From assembly GCA_016182605.1 (NCBI GenBank), contig JACPGE010000009.1, forward strand, positions 1-52,763: a DNA stretch of 52,763 nucleotides. Direction: 5' to 3'. Below the pieces are notes generated by a model that saw nothing but the letters and a program-made list of their open reading frames with translations, was not told where the DNA came from and ran no database searches. Below are positions 25,297 through 34,130 of this stretch, one piece after another. Each line of letters starts with the position of its first letter. Positions within the stretch are counted from its first letter, which is position 1. Both the position numbers and the translations under genes were made by a program. Origin of the DNA: Candidatus Hydrogenedentota bacterium. GTDB taxonomy: Bacteria > Hydrogenedentota > Hydrogenedentia > Hydrogenedentales > JAEUWI01.

Positions 25297-25528
25297 GCGC
25301 TTTCCTTTCCACGCTTGCCACTACGGAGGACGCCTCGTCCTTTCCCGTCCATGCGGTCCATCGCGTCCATTCCCTGACGGCACCCATTCTAGCAAATGCC
25401 GCGCGCTCCCGCGGATGTTCGCAGCAGCTTGTAATCTCCCCCGGGAATGCGCATTAATGGAAGCCTCGGGCTGGCCCGCACTGCGGGCGTATGCGCCATC
25501 TTACGACACAACGAGGAGGAAGCACCTC

Positions 25529-26923
25529 ATGGAAATGTCACGCCGCGGTTTTCTTGGACAATCGATTGCCGCGCTGAGCTTGACTCAGGCGTTGGGCGCC
25601 GCGCCGGTGCGGCGGCTGGCGGTGGTGTCTGCGCCGGAAGCGAAAACTCTGATGGCGGGTGCGGCCACGGCGGACATTTCGCCGCCTGCGGGCCTGAATC
25701 TTTGGGGCTATTCGAATCCGGATCAGGTGGCGAAGGGGGTGCGCGATCCGTTGATGGCGCGGTCACTGGTCTTGCGCGTGGGCGAAACGGCGCTGGGGCT
25801 GGTGGTGATCGACATGGGACGCGTGCCCGTGGCGGGGCTGCGGGAGCGGGTGCGTGCTGCCCTGGCAAAGGACGGCCTCAGCGACGTCATCTTCATGGCG
25901 ACGCATACGCACAGCGGTCCCTATGTGGAGGAAGAGGGGCTGCCGCACCTGGCCCTGGTGGAGGAGGGGATCGTGGGGAGTCTGCGCGAGGCGGTGGCAC
26001 GCCTGGAGCCCGCCGCGCTTGCGGTGGGGCGCGCGAACATCGACATCAACTTCAACCGCCGCTTTATCAAGGACGGCGAGTGCTGGATGAAATGGCGCAA
26101 CGAGGAGCGCATCCCCAACGAGCCGATCGACAAGGAGGCGGGCGTTATTCGTGTAGACAGTGTGGCTTCCGGCAAGCCGCTTGCGGTTCTGATCAACTAT
26201 GCGTGCCACCCCGTGATTTTTGGTCCGGAGAACCGGCACTATTCCGCGGACTGGCCTGGGGCGATGGCGCGTGAGGTGAAGGCGGCGACGGGTGCGGAGT
26301 GTTTTTTCCTTCAGGGGGGCGCGGGCGACGTGAATCCGTATCTGGACAAGACGCCCGTTTCCGCGGGCGGGGAGGCGGCGGTGAACGGGGAGGGAAAAAA
26401 GGCGGCGGATGCCGTGCTGCCGGTACTGGCAGGATTGAAGCCGGTGGTTTCTGCATCGCCGTCGTTGGCGTACCGCGAGGAGCCGGTGGAGGTGGGGCTG
26501 CGCTTCGATCTGGAAGACGAGAGCCAGACCGCAATATTGAAATCGGTGTATGGCCCGATTTTCAACAAGTACATGGCGGGGATGCCGCCCGACTTCGCCG
26601 TGAACGGTGGGGTGCTGATGCTGAACCGGGAACTGGCGTTGTCGTTCGTGCCCGGGGAGTTGTTTGTGCAGTTGCAGCTCGATCTCAAGCACGGATCGCC
26701 GCTGAAGAACACGTTCATGTGCGGTTATGCCAATGATTTTCATGTGTATTTTCCTACCATCAAGGACGCCGTCTACGGCGGCTATGGCGGGAAGACCGTG
26801 ACCTATGTGGGCGTGGGCGCGGGCGAAAAACTGGTGAACCACGCCCACGGGCTCATTGGGAGCATGATGGGCCGCCTGGGACCACTCACGGGCCCGGAAG
26901 ATTTTGCGCTGCTTGAAATGTAA
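25529..26923 (+). CDS. Tat-exported ceramidase-like hydrolase (paralogue 2)
   Basis: This 464-residue protein has a twin-arginine signal (SRRGFLGQSIAALSL, ending near GAAP). The ceramidase-type zinc motifs are present: ATHTHSGPY, INYACHPVIFG, and FLQGGAGDVNP, with an ADIS-PP start of the mature fold. The ATG at 25529 follows GAGGAGG by about 9 nt; the longer frame has no good site. It is 26 bp upstream of a Tat-exported Gfo/Idh/MocA gene, so the two are probably one operon working on the same extracellular substrate. The product is shorter than true ceramidases, and the substrate is unknown. Confidence 0.85.
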   Translation: MEMSRRGFLGQSIAALSLTQALGAAPVRRLAVVSAPEAKTLMAGAATADISPPAGLNLWGYSNPDQVAKGVRDPLMARSLVLRVGETALGLVVIDMGRVPVAGLRERVRAALAKDGLSDVIFMATHTHSGPYVEEEGLPHLALVEEGIVGSLREAVARLEPAALAVGRANIDINFNRRFIKDGECWMKWRNEERIPNEPIDKEAGVIRVDSVASGKPLAVLINYACHPVIFGPENRHYSADWPGAMAREVKAATGAECFFLQGGAGDVNPYLDKTPVSAGGEAAVNGEGKKAADAVLPVLAGLKPVVSASPSLAYREEPVEVGLRFDLEDESQTAILKSVYGPIFNKYMAGMPPDFAVNGGVLMLNRELALSFVPGELFVQLQLDLKHGSPLKNTFMCGYANDFHVYFPTIKDAVYGGYGGKTVTYVGVGAGEKLVNHAHGLIGSMMGRLGPLTGPEDFALLEM

Positions 26924-26949
26924 TGGATTACAAGAAGGAGAGTATTACC

Positions 26950-28179
26950 ATGGCGTCATCCATAAATCGCCGCACGTTTATCGCTCAATCCGCGGGCGCA
27001 CTTGCCGCTTCGGCGATGCTGCACCGTCCCGCGCTGGGCGTCGAGACCGAGCCCAAGAAGATCAGGCTGGGGATCGTCGGCGGTCGATTCGGCCTCGGCT
27101 TCCAGTTTCATTTGCACCCCAACTGTGTGGTGGAGGCGGTGAGCGACCTGCGGCCGGAGCGCAAGAAGCAATTGCAGGAGGTCTATTCGTGCGCCAAGGC
27201 CTACGATTCGCTGGAGGAACTGGTGAAGGATCCCAATATCGATGCGGTCGGCATATTTACCGATGCGCCGCTCCACGTGCAGCACGTGGAGGAATGCATG
27301 AAGCACGGCAAGCATGCGTTGAGCGCCGTGCCCGCGTGTGTGGGATCGCTTGAGGAGGCCGATCGTCTGCTGAACGTGGTGAAGCAATACGGCCTCACCT
27401 ACATGATGGCCGAGACCTCGTACTACCAGCAATTCACGATCTCTGCGCGGAAGTTTCAACAGGAAGGGCAGTTTGGCGAGATTTTCTATTGCCAGTCGGA
27501 GTATCAGCATGATGGACTGGATAGCCTCTTTATTGAGGACGGCAAGCGCACGTGGCGCTATGGCTTCGCGCCGATGCACTATCCCACGCACTGCACGGCA
27601 CACCTCATCGGTGTGACGGGCGAGCGATTGACCGAAGTGAGCTGCCATGGCTGGGGAGATGGCAATCAGGTGCTTCGGGACAACGTGTACAAGAATCCGT
27701 TTTGGAATGAGTCGGCGATGTTCCGCACGGACAAGGGCCACGCATTCCGGGTGAACGTGTGGTGGCGTGGCGCGCACCGGGGCTGCGAGCGTGCGGAGTG
27801 GATTGGGAACAAGATGAGTTTTTACGGGGAACACCCCAATGGTATGGGGCCCGTGATCGTGCGCAGCGCGGCCGCGTTGGAGAAGGATGCCGGGGGATTC
27901 GACCGTACGCAGCAGGAGTTTGAGGCTTACCAGCAGCCGAACTGGTGGGCGACGGATCTCTTGCCCGAGCCGTTGCGCATCGACAGCGGTCACCATGGAT
28001 CGCATTCGTTCATCACGCACGAGTTTGTTGACAGTCTTGTGCATGCGCGGCAGCCCACGGTGAACGTGTACGAGGCGCTGGCCTATACCGTGCCGGGGAT
28101 CGTGGCGCACGAGTCGGCCCTGCGCAACGGGGAGTTGCTGAAAATTCCGCAGTATGATCCCACGGGGACGGTGGCGTGA
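26950..28179 (+). CDS. Tat-exported Gfo/Idh/MocA-family oxidoreductase
   Basis: This 409-residue protein has a twin-arginine-like leader (NRRTFIAQSAGALAASAML). An NAD(P)-binding Rossmann domain follows (IRLGIVGGRFGLGFQFH, AVSDLRPERKKQ, PNIDAVGIFTDAPLH). Its C-terminal half is the substrate domain with MHYPTHCTAHLIG. Such periplasmic family members often act on sugars with tightly bound cofactor, for example in oxidation-elimination-hydration routes. The canonical EKP motif is replaced by SAVPACVGS, so the usual catalytic lysine is missing. The ATG at 26950 follows AAGGAGAG. Its 3' end is partly duplicated downstream, beyond an inserted repeat. Confidence 0.83.
   Translation: MASSINRRTFIAQSAGALAASAMLHRPALGVETEPKKIRLGIVGGRFGLGFQFHLHPNCVVEAVSDLRPERKKQLQEVYSCAKAYDSLEELVKDPNIDAVGIFTDAPLHVQHVEECMKHGKHALSAVPACVGSLEEADRLLNVVKQYGLTYMMAETSYYQQFTISARKFQQEGQFGEIFYCQSEYQHDGLDSLFIEDGKRTWRYGFAPMHYPTHCTAHLIGVTGERLTEVSCHGWGDGNQVLRDNVYKNPFWNESAMFRTDKGHAFRVNVWWRGAHRGCERAEWIGNKMSFYGEHPNGMGPVIVRSAAALEKDAGGFDRTQQEFEAYQQPNWWATDLLPEPLRIDSGHHGSHSFITHEFVDSLVHARQPTVNVYEALAYTVPGIVAHESALRNGELLKIPQYDPTGTVA
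28149..28179 (+). repeat. 31-bp duplicated gene end, original copy
   Basis: The last 31 bases of the oxidoreductase gene, GCAGTATGATCCCACGGGGA and on to the stop. They recur at 28269-28299 with two changes, on the far side of a GTCCCC-type element, at an offset of exactly 120 bp. Confidence 0.8.
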
Positions 28180-28191
28180 TGCGTGTTTCCG

Positions 28192-28264
28192 GGTACAGTC
28201 CCTGCCGGTGCGGGCTGGTGGTGCCGGTGTGGCGGGTTGCTTGCCGGCAGGTACAGTCCCCTGA
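28192..28264 (+). repeat. GTCCCC/CCGG element flanked by duplication
   Basis: An element bounded by GGGTACAGTCCCTGCCGG and CCGGCAGGTACAGTCCCC, related to the units at 16521-16696. It sits between the two 31-bp copies of the oxidoreductase 3' end. Confidence 0.65.
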
Positions 28265-28268
28265 GTAT

Positions 28269-28299
28269 GCAGTATGATCCCACGGGGATGGTGGCCTGA
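28269..28299 (+). repeat. 31-bp duplicated gene end, second copy
   Basis: Matches 28149-28179 at 29 of 31 positions, including the stop codon. Confidence 0.8.
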
Positions 28300-28303
28300 A
28301 TCG

Positions 28304-28347
28304 AATAAGAAAAGAGCGCGCCGGTTCCGAGGGGGCCGGCGCGCTCT
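28304..28347 (-). terminator. Rho-independent terminator of the second sialidase-like gene
   Basis: Read on the minus strand, a 12-bp perfect stem (AGAGCGCGCCGG with CCGGCGCGCTCT) and an 11-nt loop are followed by TTTTCTTATT. It lies 10 bp after the end of the minus-strand gene at 28358. Confidence 0.82.
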
Positions 28348-28357
28348 GCATTTGGAA

Positions 28358-29572
28358 TCAATCGCCTGCCATCACCCATTCTTTGTTGAAGGCAACATAC
28401 TTGATTGACTTGCCCTTGCTCTCTTCGGGGCTGTCGTTCTCGATGAAGTAGCTGTAGGAGGCGTGGAGCATGCCGTCCTTGTCCTGCATGATCGAGGGAT
28501 AGTGGAAACTGCCGGCGCCTTTTTCGCGCTGCTCCAGATGGCGGGTCCACTTCCAGGTGGCGCCGTCGTCGCCGGAGATGCTGACGGCCAGGCTGTGGCG
28601 TCCATCCATCAGGTCGTTGTAGATGACGGCCCAGTCGCCATCGGCCAGGTTGATTACCTCGAGGCCCGCGCCGGGATTGGGGAGCGAGGGGTGATCGTAG
28701 ACCGGGCCCCAGGTCATGCCGCGGTCTTTGGATTCGGCCACGTGCACGCGCTTGGGGGGCGGGCCATTGTCGCGCATGTAGGCCACAACGGTGCCGTCTT
28801 TCTTGGTGGCGAAGGTGGGCTGGATGTTGCCGCCGCCCACGAGGGGCTCGCTGAACTGCCAGCTTTTGCCGAGGTCGTCGGTGATGGCGACGAGGGAGAA
28901 GGAGAAGCCATCCGAGTAGAGGCCCACGAGCATGCGGCCGTCGTCGAGGATCTTGGGATGGGCGCGGGTGAACCAGCCGAGTCTGCGGGTGAGTTCGTCA
29001 TCGGCCTGCTTGTAGTTGTGGTCGATCCATTCCTGGATCCGGCCTTCGGGCTTCATGTTGAAGGAGGCCAGGTAGGCTTCGGTCTTCGCGCGCACGAGGT
29101 CCGGAAAATCGTTGCCGGGCTTCATGTGCAGTACTTCCTGGAAATCCCACTTGGGTGCGCCGGGATCGGTCATGTAATCGGAAGAGACCTTGTACTTCAT
29201 GAGCGCGCTTTCCCAGGAGTGCGCGAGGATGGTGGGCCAGAGGAGCCACAGGCGGTCCTGTCGATCGATGATCATGCAGCAGTTCGTGTCGGGGAAGCCG
29301 GGCACGTCCGCCATTTCGAAGGGCTCGGTCCATTTCCCCGTGGCGGCGACCTTGCGCGCGCCGCGAATGAGCACATCGTCTTCCTTGCGCTCGCCCGAGC
29401 CGTGGAACCAGCAGACGATGATGTCGCCATTGGGGGCTTTCACCACGCAGGAGCCGTGGTTGTGCCAATCTTCGAGGGGGAAGATGAGTTCGCCCTCCAG
29501 CTTCGGTTCTGCCGCGAAGGCGCTGCCGCACAACAGCAGGCCCAGCAGCATCGGCATCGTGCTCTTCTTCAT
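28358..29572 (-). CDS. secreted sialidase-like BNR-repeat protein (paralogue 2)
   Basis: This 404-residue protein has a short signal peptide (KKSTMPMLLGLLLCGSAFA). It has a BNR propeller with Asp boxes TDDLGKSWQFS, SKDRGMTWGP and SGDDGATWKW, plus the family's HNHGSCVVKAPNGDIIVCWF start and FHYPSIMQDKDG near the end. The ATG at 29572 follows AAGGAGAGG; the longer frame begins without such a site. It lies downstream of the GH172 gene on the same strand, 91 bp away, and may share its transcript. The sialidase name is by fold only: the sialate-binding arginine triad cannot be assigned by eye. Confidence 0.82.
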   Translation of the reverse strand: MKKSTMPMLLGLLLCGSAFAAEPKLEGELIFPLEDWHNHGSCVVKAPNGDIIVCWFHGSGERKEDDVLIRGARKVAATGKWTEPFEMADVPGFPDTNCCMIIDRQDRLWLLWPTILAHSWESALMKYKVSSDYMTDPGAPKWDFQEVLHMKPGNDFPDLVRAKTEAYLASFNMKPEGRIQEWIDHNYKQADDELTRRLGWFTRAHPKILDDGRMLVGLYSDGFSFSLVAITDDLGKSWQFSEPLVGGGNIQPTFATKKDGTVVAYMRDNGPPPKRVHVAESKDRGMTWGPVYDHPSLPNPGAGLEVINLADGDWAVIYNDLMDGRHSLAVSISGDDGATWKWTRHLEQREKGAGSFHYPSIMQDKDGMLHASYSYFIENDSPEESKGKSIKYVAFNKEWVMAGD

Positions 29573-29663
29573 ATCCTCTCCTTTTTCTGGCGTCACGATC
29601 GCCGCGACGTCTTACTTGGACCGCGCCGGTTGCGCTTCCAGTTTCGGTATGGTATCAGGCAAC

Positions 29664-30761
29664 TTAGAGCCCGGCTTTCGTATCGTCGGCCTTGGCTTCT
29701 TCAAAGAGGTTCGCGCTGCGCGTGCCCTTGTCTGGCAGGGATGGCCGCGCGGTCCACGCCGGGTATTGGTACCAGTACGCGGTCGAAGACCAATCGTCGG
29801 TGCGCAGGTAGAAGCCGTCTTCCGGATTGCGGCGCGGGTGATTCTTCGGGTTGAAGATCAGGGCTTCGCCAAAGATGGGTTCCACCTTGCTGCGGAGTTC
29901 CGCGCCCATCTGCTGGCAGACGACCTTGATGCGCTGCTGGAAGTAGATGGGATCCGGCTTGTGGAAGCGATACATCGAGGTGAAGCCGTTGCGGTGAAGC
30001 GGGGCGCCCTGAAACGGCGTGCAGTGCTCGCCGAGGCCCCAGGCGGAACCGATGTAGTCTTCCGTGCCGGTGCCGCAGATGGTGGGATAGAGGTCATCGC
30101 CGTCGAGGAAGATTTTCACTTCGCCTTCGCCCCACCAGCCGGGATGCAGCGGGCGCACGCCAAAGGCGCAGCCCATGTAGATGCCGCGCGCGCCCTGGGT
30201 GTCGAGAAAAAGCATGTCGTGGCCCATGGGACAGGGATTCTCGCGGCGGAAGAGGCAATGGAAGCGTCCGTCCTCTTCGGTGACGGCGTCGCCGAGGGTA
30301 AAGTCGACCTGGTAGAAAAACCAGTCGATGGGGCGATCGGCTTCATTGGTGACGGTGATGCGCGCACCGGTGGCGAAGGGCATGGGGAAGTAGCAGTTGA
30401 AGCCACGCCCTTCCTGCATGGCGACAAATTCGGAGAGCATGGGCACTGCGGCGCCGTGGGCCACGCCAAAGAAATCGCTGAGCGGCGCCTCGACGCTGGG
30501 GCATTCGTTGCCGTCCCAATACATGCGCAGGATGATGTTGCGCAGGTCGATGGGTTTGCGCGCGTGCGAGGTGAGCCAGATGTGGCGGATCATGCCGGAA
30601 CCGGCGGTTTCGAGGAGGGTCTCGGTCGCGCCCATCTTGAAGTCTTTGATGGCGGGCGCGCCCTTGATGCCGTTGCCGGCGGTGCCTCCTTTCCCCGGGA
30701 GGGCCCGGGGATTTTCCGCGCTTGCGGCGCGGCTCTGGAGGGCGGAAAGTTTGTAGATCAT
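29664..30761 (-). CDS. GH172 (DUF2961) glycoside hydrolase-like protein
   Basis: This 365-residue protein has the DUF2961 double jelly-roll signature: GSGMIRHIWLT, LRMYWDGNECPSVEAPLSDFF, FNCYFPMPF, GEGEVKIFLDGD and GTGTEDYIGSAWG. Glu214 (GEGEVK) and Glu234 (GTGTEDY) match in context the two acidic residues used by characterised GH172 enzymes, which act on furanosides such as fructofuranose and D-arabinofuranose. No signal peptide is visible, so it is likely cytoplasmic. The ATG start follows GAAAGG. It is upstream of a sialidase-like gene, as expected for a small glycan-use cluster. Confidence 0.88.
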   Translation of the reverse strand: MIYKLSALQSRAASAENPRALPGKGGTAGNGIKGAPAIKDFKMGATETLLETAGSGMIRHIWLTSHARKPIDLRNIILRMYWDGNECPSVEAPLSDFFGVAHGAAVPMLSEFVAMQEGRGFNCYFPMPFATGARITVTNEADRPIDWFFYQVDFTLGDAVTEEDGRFHCLFRRENPCPMGHDMLFLDTQGARGIYMGCAFGVRPLHPGWWGEGEVKIFLDGDDLYPTICGTGTEDYIGSAWGLGEHCTPFQGAPLHRNGFTSMYRFHKPDPIYFQQRIKVVCQQMGAELRSKVEPIFGEALIFNPKNHPRRNPEDGFYLRTDDWSSTAYWYQYPAWTARPSLPDKGTRSANLFEEAKADDTKAGL

Positions 30762-30884
30762 GCTGATAACCTTTCTGATTCGGCAGCGTTAGTCATGGTA
30801 TGATGAACAAACCGTCAGCGCCGTATAGTGTAGCTGGCCCCCGTCTGCCATATCGAATGGACCGAATTCGAGGAGTGCCCCCCA

Positions 30885-31421
30885 TTGAGAGACCACCTGA
30901 TCCGCTGTGCCGCGGCCCTATCCCTGGCCGTGGTGGCCGCTGGCTGCGACGAACTCTTTGCGCCCCCCTTCAATGCGACGGGCAGCTTTTCGGGCACGTG
31001 GCGCACGCAGGACTTGTCGGATATGCAGGTGACGGGGTGCCCCATTACGTTTACACTGCGGCACACCATCAGTGGCGATGTCCTGGAGAGCACGCAGGTG
31101 AGCGGAACGGTCACGCTGGACTTTTCGTGTTTTGAACTCGCGCAGAGCCTGATCGATTTTGGCATTCTGGAGATCGGCACGCTGGAGGTGGAGGGCTATG
31201 TGCTGCCGGGGGGTACGATGGAACTGCACACCAAGGACTTGTTCTCGTGTTCTGGCAATGAGTGCTTTCGCTTCGTTGCGCTTGGCATCGGCGCGGACAG
31301 TGACGGGGATGGCGGGTTGGATGGCTTCGAAGGAGACTGGGACGCTCTGGCGATGCTGGGCGGGGTGGCGCCGTTTCCGTTGAATGGCAATTTCGCGGTG
31401 ATGCTTGCGGCGGAGGAGTGA
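30885..31421 (+). CDS. hypothetical lipoprotein
   Basis: This 178-residue protein has a lipoprotein signal (AALSLAVVAAGC, Cys21 lipidated). The mature part is acidic and beta-rich, with four further cysteines (GCPITF, FSCFEL, FSCSGNECF) that may form disulfides. An Asp/Gly-rich patch (GADSDGDGGLDGFEGD) resembles a calcium-binding loop. The start is TTG, about 9 nt after GAGGAG. I recognise no family. It stands alone before a repeat-rich spacer. Confidence 0.72.
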   Translation: MRDHLIRCAAALSLAVVAAGCDELFAPPFNATGSFSGTWRTQDLSDMQVTGCPITFTLRHTISGDVLESTQVSGTVTLDFSCFELAQSLIDFGILEIGTLEVEGYVLPGGTMELHTKDLFSCSGNECFRFVALGIGADSDGDGGLDGFEGDWDALAMLGGVAPFPLNGNFAVMLAAEE

Positions 31422-32005
31422 GGGGAAAGAGGCAGGATGTGGCGGACTGGAGTCAACGGCGCTTCGCGTACCACGGGCCACACGGAGCACACGGAAGGGG
31501 AAGATATGTGGTGGGGGCGTCCCGCTCGCATTGTCTTCTTTGGGCCTCCGTTCGGAAGCGTTCTTTTCTCTTATTCGTGTGTCTTGGCGTTCATTCGTGG
31601 TCTTCTTGAAGGAATCAAACCGCGAATAAACACTGATGAACGCGAATGGGAGCGGGGAATCAAAGCCGAGTGGAACCCAGCGATCCCTGGAAGTGGATTC
31701 ACGCGAAATGGGAGTGCGTGGCGTTGCTGCAAAACGGTGGGAGGAGCCGTGAGGGGTGGTCTTGGGCGGAAATCCGGGTTGATGCGGTGACGGGGCACAC
31801 GAATCCGCGGAACGGAATCGCGTGGCACGGCGGTCTGGCGTTGCTGTTCTGGGTATGGGGGCGGAAGTGGAGAACGTTCACTGGGTTCGAGATGACAATT
31901 TGCTTAAGGAGTTCCGCATTCAAGTCAGGCTATTGGGCAGTCCATGAGGCTGTCGCCACGGGGGTGCGCCTCCCCGATTGCGCAGACTGGAGTCTGGAGT
32001 ACGCG
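31422..32005. other. repeat-rich spacer without genes
   Basis: No supportable gene. It contains a GGGGCGTCCCGCTCGCA motif (31513-31530), a dispersed 139-bp repeat (31569-31707), and a short inverted motif CAGACTGGAGTCTG near 31984. Confidence 0.55.
31569..31707 (+). repeat. dispersed 139-bp repeat, copy 1
   Basis: Matches the reverse complement of 51415-51553 at about 118 of 139 positions without gaps (hand count). The motif GATGAACGCGAATGGG within it resembles the GATGAACACGGATGGG near 7640. All three reading directions are interrupted in one copy or the other. Confidence 0.82.
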
Positions 32006-32043
32006 CAAAAAAAAACCGCGCAGACCCGGGGGGCTGCGCGGTT
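32006..32043 (-). terminator. Rho-independent terminator of the 609-residue protein gene
   Basis: On the minus strand, AACCGCGCAG and CTGCGCGGTT form a 10-bp stem with a 10-nt loop, followed by a run of nine T. It lies 20 bp after the stop at 32063. Confidence 0.9.
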
Positions 32044-32062
32044 CGTTGCCGGATCGTGGGAT

Positions 32063-33892
32063 TTAAAGTGAGCTGAAGGCAGCCTGGAAGTCGGTGTGTT
32101 CCTTCAGGGAGGCCTCGCGCTCGACGAGGAGGGCAATCTTTTCGGCCCATCCGTCGACACGGCTGGCGAAAACGCGTTCTTCGATTTCCTTCTGGAGACG
32201 GGGCTCCAGGCCTTCGACGAAGGACCAGTTCGGGGTCACGTCCTGAGAGACGTTCTGGAAGGTGCCGATATTCTTTCCGTCGAAGGTGCGGTAGTCCACA
32301 CTCCAATTGCCGTTCATCACACACTCGGCCCACTTGGCCGATTTCACGCCGAGCGGGTCGGTGACCATGAGCTTGGCGAAGAAGTATTCCTTCGCGCGCG
32401 AAATTTCCAGTTCGTTGAGATAGACATCGGTGTAGGCGTCTTGGAGTGCGGGAGTAACCCACTTCGCATTGGCCACCTGATCCTTGAGGGCCTCCACTGC
32501 CTGGATACGCTTGGTGTGGGCGTACTTGTCCGGGGTGAGGGGCATGGCTTCGCGCACCTGGATATAGAGGCGCTCCACACTGGCCGCGAGCGCATCCTTG
32601 GTTGCGGCACGGCGCTGGTTGGCGTCATCCAGTTCGCCGACATGGCGGGTCAGGCGGTCGACTTCGGCCAAGAGGCCCTTCTGCCGGGCTTCGGTGATGG
32701 CGGTTTGCTGTTGCAGTTCTTCGTAGGTGGCTTCCGCATCGGCGAACTCGGTGTTGAGCGTGTCGAGATCCGCCTGTACGGTGTCGTACTGGCCTTGCAA
32801 GCCTTTGAGTGCGGTGTCCTTTTCCGTCAATTGTGATTCGACCGCATTCAGGTCAGCCTTTGCCGCCGCGACATCCGCGACCAGCTTTTCCAATTCCTGT
32901 GGGGAAATGTCCAAGGGTACATCGGACTTCACCTTGCTCAGTTCGGCGTTCTGACGTTTGAGTGATTCGTTGTCCGCAGTGAGCCGGGCGTTTTCGGCCA
33001 TGGTGGGATTGGGCAAGAAGGTCAAGTAGGGAGCGATGTAGGGGCCTCCGATAATGCCCGCGATGAGCGCGGCTACGCCGACAAGCACGCCGGCGAGTGG
33101 GCTGCCGCCGCCTTTGCCGCCTTTGGATTTCTTGGGTTTTTCGACGCCCATCTTGGCTTCGGTGTCGGGCGAGAAGTCGGGTGCGGGCGTGCCAACGTTG
33201 AAGTCGCTTTTTCCGCCGCCGCCGCCGAGGCCGAATTGATCGGCGCCACTGCCGGTGCTGAAGTCGCCGCCGAAAGCGCCGACATCGAAGCCGCCGTCAC
33301 CACCGCCACCCAAGGGGGATTCGCCAAAGAGCGGGGTTTCCATGGCCTGGGTGGGTGCGGGCGTGTCGCCGCCCATGCCGAAGCCGCTACGGCTGCCCGC
33401 GCCGAAGGCGCTGTCAAACATGGGCGTATCCACGTTTGAATCGGGTCCTGGGCCGATTTCCGGGGTTTCTGGCGAGAAGTCGCTGTCTGCGGCCAAGTCC
33501 TGGAATCCGGAACCGGGATCGCCGAAGCGACCGCTGGGGGTATCGTGGGTTGGGGTATCAATGCCGGGGGTATCGAGCGCGGGTGCCCCGGAAGAGAAGG
33601 TGTCGCGAACGTTGCTATCAAAGCCCTTCGGAGGGATGGCAAAGCCGCCACCGATAGGCTGGGGGGTTTCGACCTGAATGTCGCCGATGGGTGGCAAACC
33701 GCGGGAGCCGCCATCATCGTCGTCGGCGGTTTCGGATTCGAAACTGCCGAGCGGGGGGAGCCCGCCGTCGGAATCGAGCCCGCTGTTGGAGTCGAAATCG
33801 CTTAATGGCGGCAGATTGCCCAGTCCGGAATCCCCGGAATCCCCAATGGGGCTATCGTCGTCATCGAATCGTTTGTCTTTGTTATCGGCCAT
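32063..33892 (-). CDS. disordered, coiled-coil single-span membrane protein of unknown function
   Basis: This 609-residue protein has three zones. Residues 1-255 are a low-complexity acidic, Gly/Asp/Pro/Ser-rich region with recurring LPPLGSFES, LPPIGDI and TPxFD-type motifs. A basic patch (KPKKSKGGKGGG) precedes one membrane span (about 268-292, VLVGVAALIAGIIGG). Residues 298-440 form a long coiled coil (AENARLTADNESLKRQNAELSK onwards). A C-terminal folded domain (about 450-609) has conserved-looking aromatic and Asp residues (YFFAKLMVTDPLG, NWSVDYRTFDGK). The basic patch places the N-terminus in the cytoplasm. The ATG follows AGGAGG by 9 nt. It may be a scaffold or envelope-organising protein; this is a guess. 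Confidence 0.78.
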   Translation of the reverse strand: MADNKDKRFDDDDSPIGDSGDSGLGNLPPLSDFDSNSGLDSDGGLPPLGSFESETADDDDGGSRGLPPIGDIQVETPQPIGGGFAIPPKGFDSNVRDTFSSGAPALDTPGIDTPTHDTPSGRFGDPGSGFQDLAADSDFSPETPEIGPGPDSNVDTPMFDSAFGAGSRSGFGMGGDTPAPTQAMETPLFGESPLGGGGDGGFDVGAFGGDFSTGSGADQFGLGGGGGKSDFNVGTPAPDFSPDTEAKMGVEKPKKSKGGKGGGSPLAGVLVGVAALIAGIIGGPYIAPYLTFLPNPTMAENARLTADNESLKRQNAELSKVKSDVPLDISPQELEKLVADVAAAKADLNAVESQLTEKDTALKGLQGQYDTVQADLDTLNTEFADAEATYEELQQQTAITEARQKGLLAEVDRLTRHVGELDDANQRRAATKDALAASVERLYIQVREAMPLTPDKYAHTKRIQAVEALKDQVANAKWVTPALQDAYTDVYLNELEISRAKEYFFAKLMVTDPLGVKSAKWAECVMNGNWSVDYRTFDGKNIGTFQNVSQDVTPNWSFVEGLEPRLQKEIEERVFASRVDGWAEKIALLVEREASLKEHTDFQAAFSSL

Positions 33893-34130
33893 CGGGCGAA
33901 ACCTCCTCGCAGCACGGGAACAGCCAAGAAATGAGCGGCATAGTCCGCTACGATTCGCATTCTAGCATGCACATGGGAGGGTGTCAAGAGTACTCCACAG
34001 GGTGGCGCGAAAACGCCGTTCCCCGGAAATCGTCACCAATAAAGCAGTTATGAAACGGGTGTGGCGTGGGCCGATAGAGGGCCGGGGCGTGACGCGCGCT
34101 TCTAAAACTGCCATAACTGTGAAATTGGCC

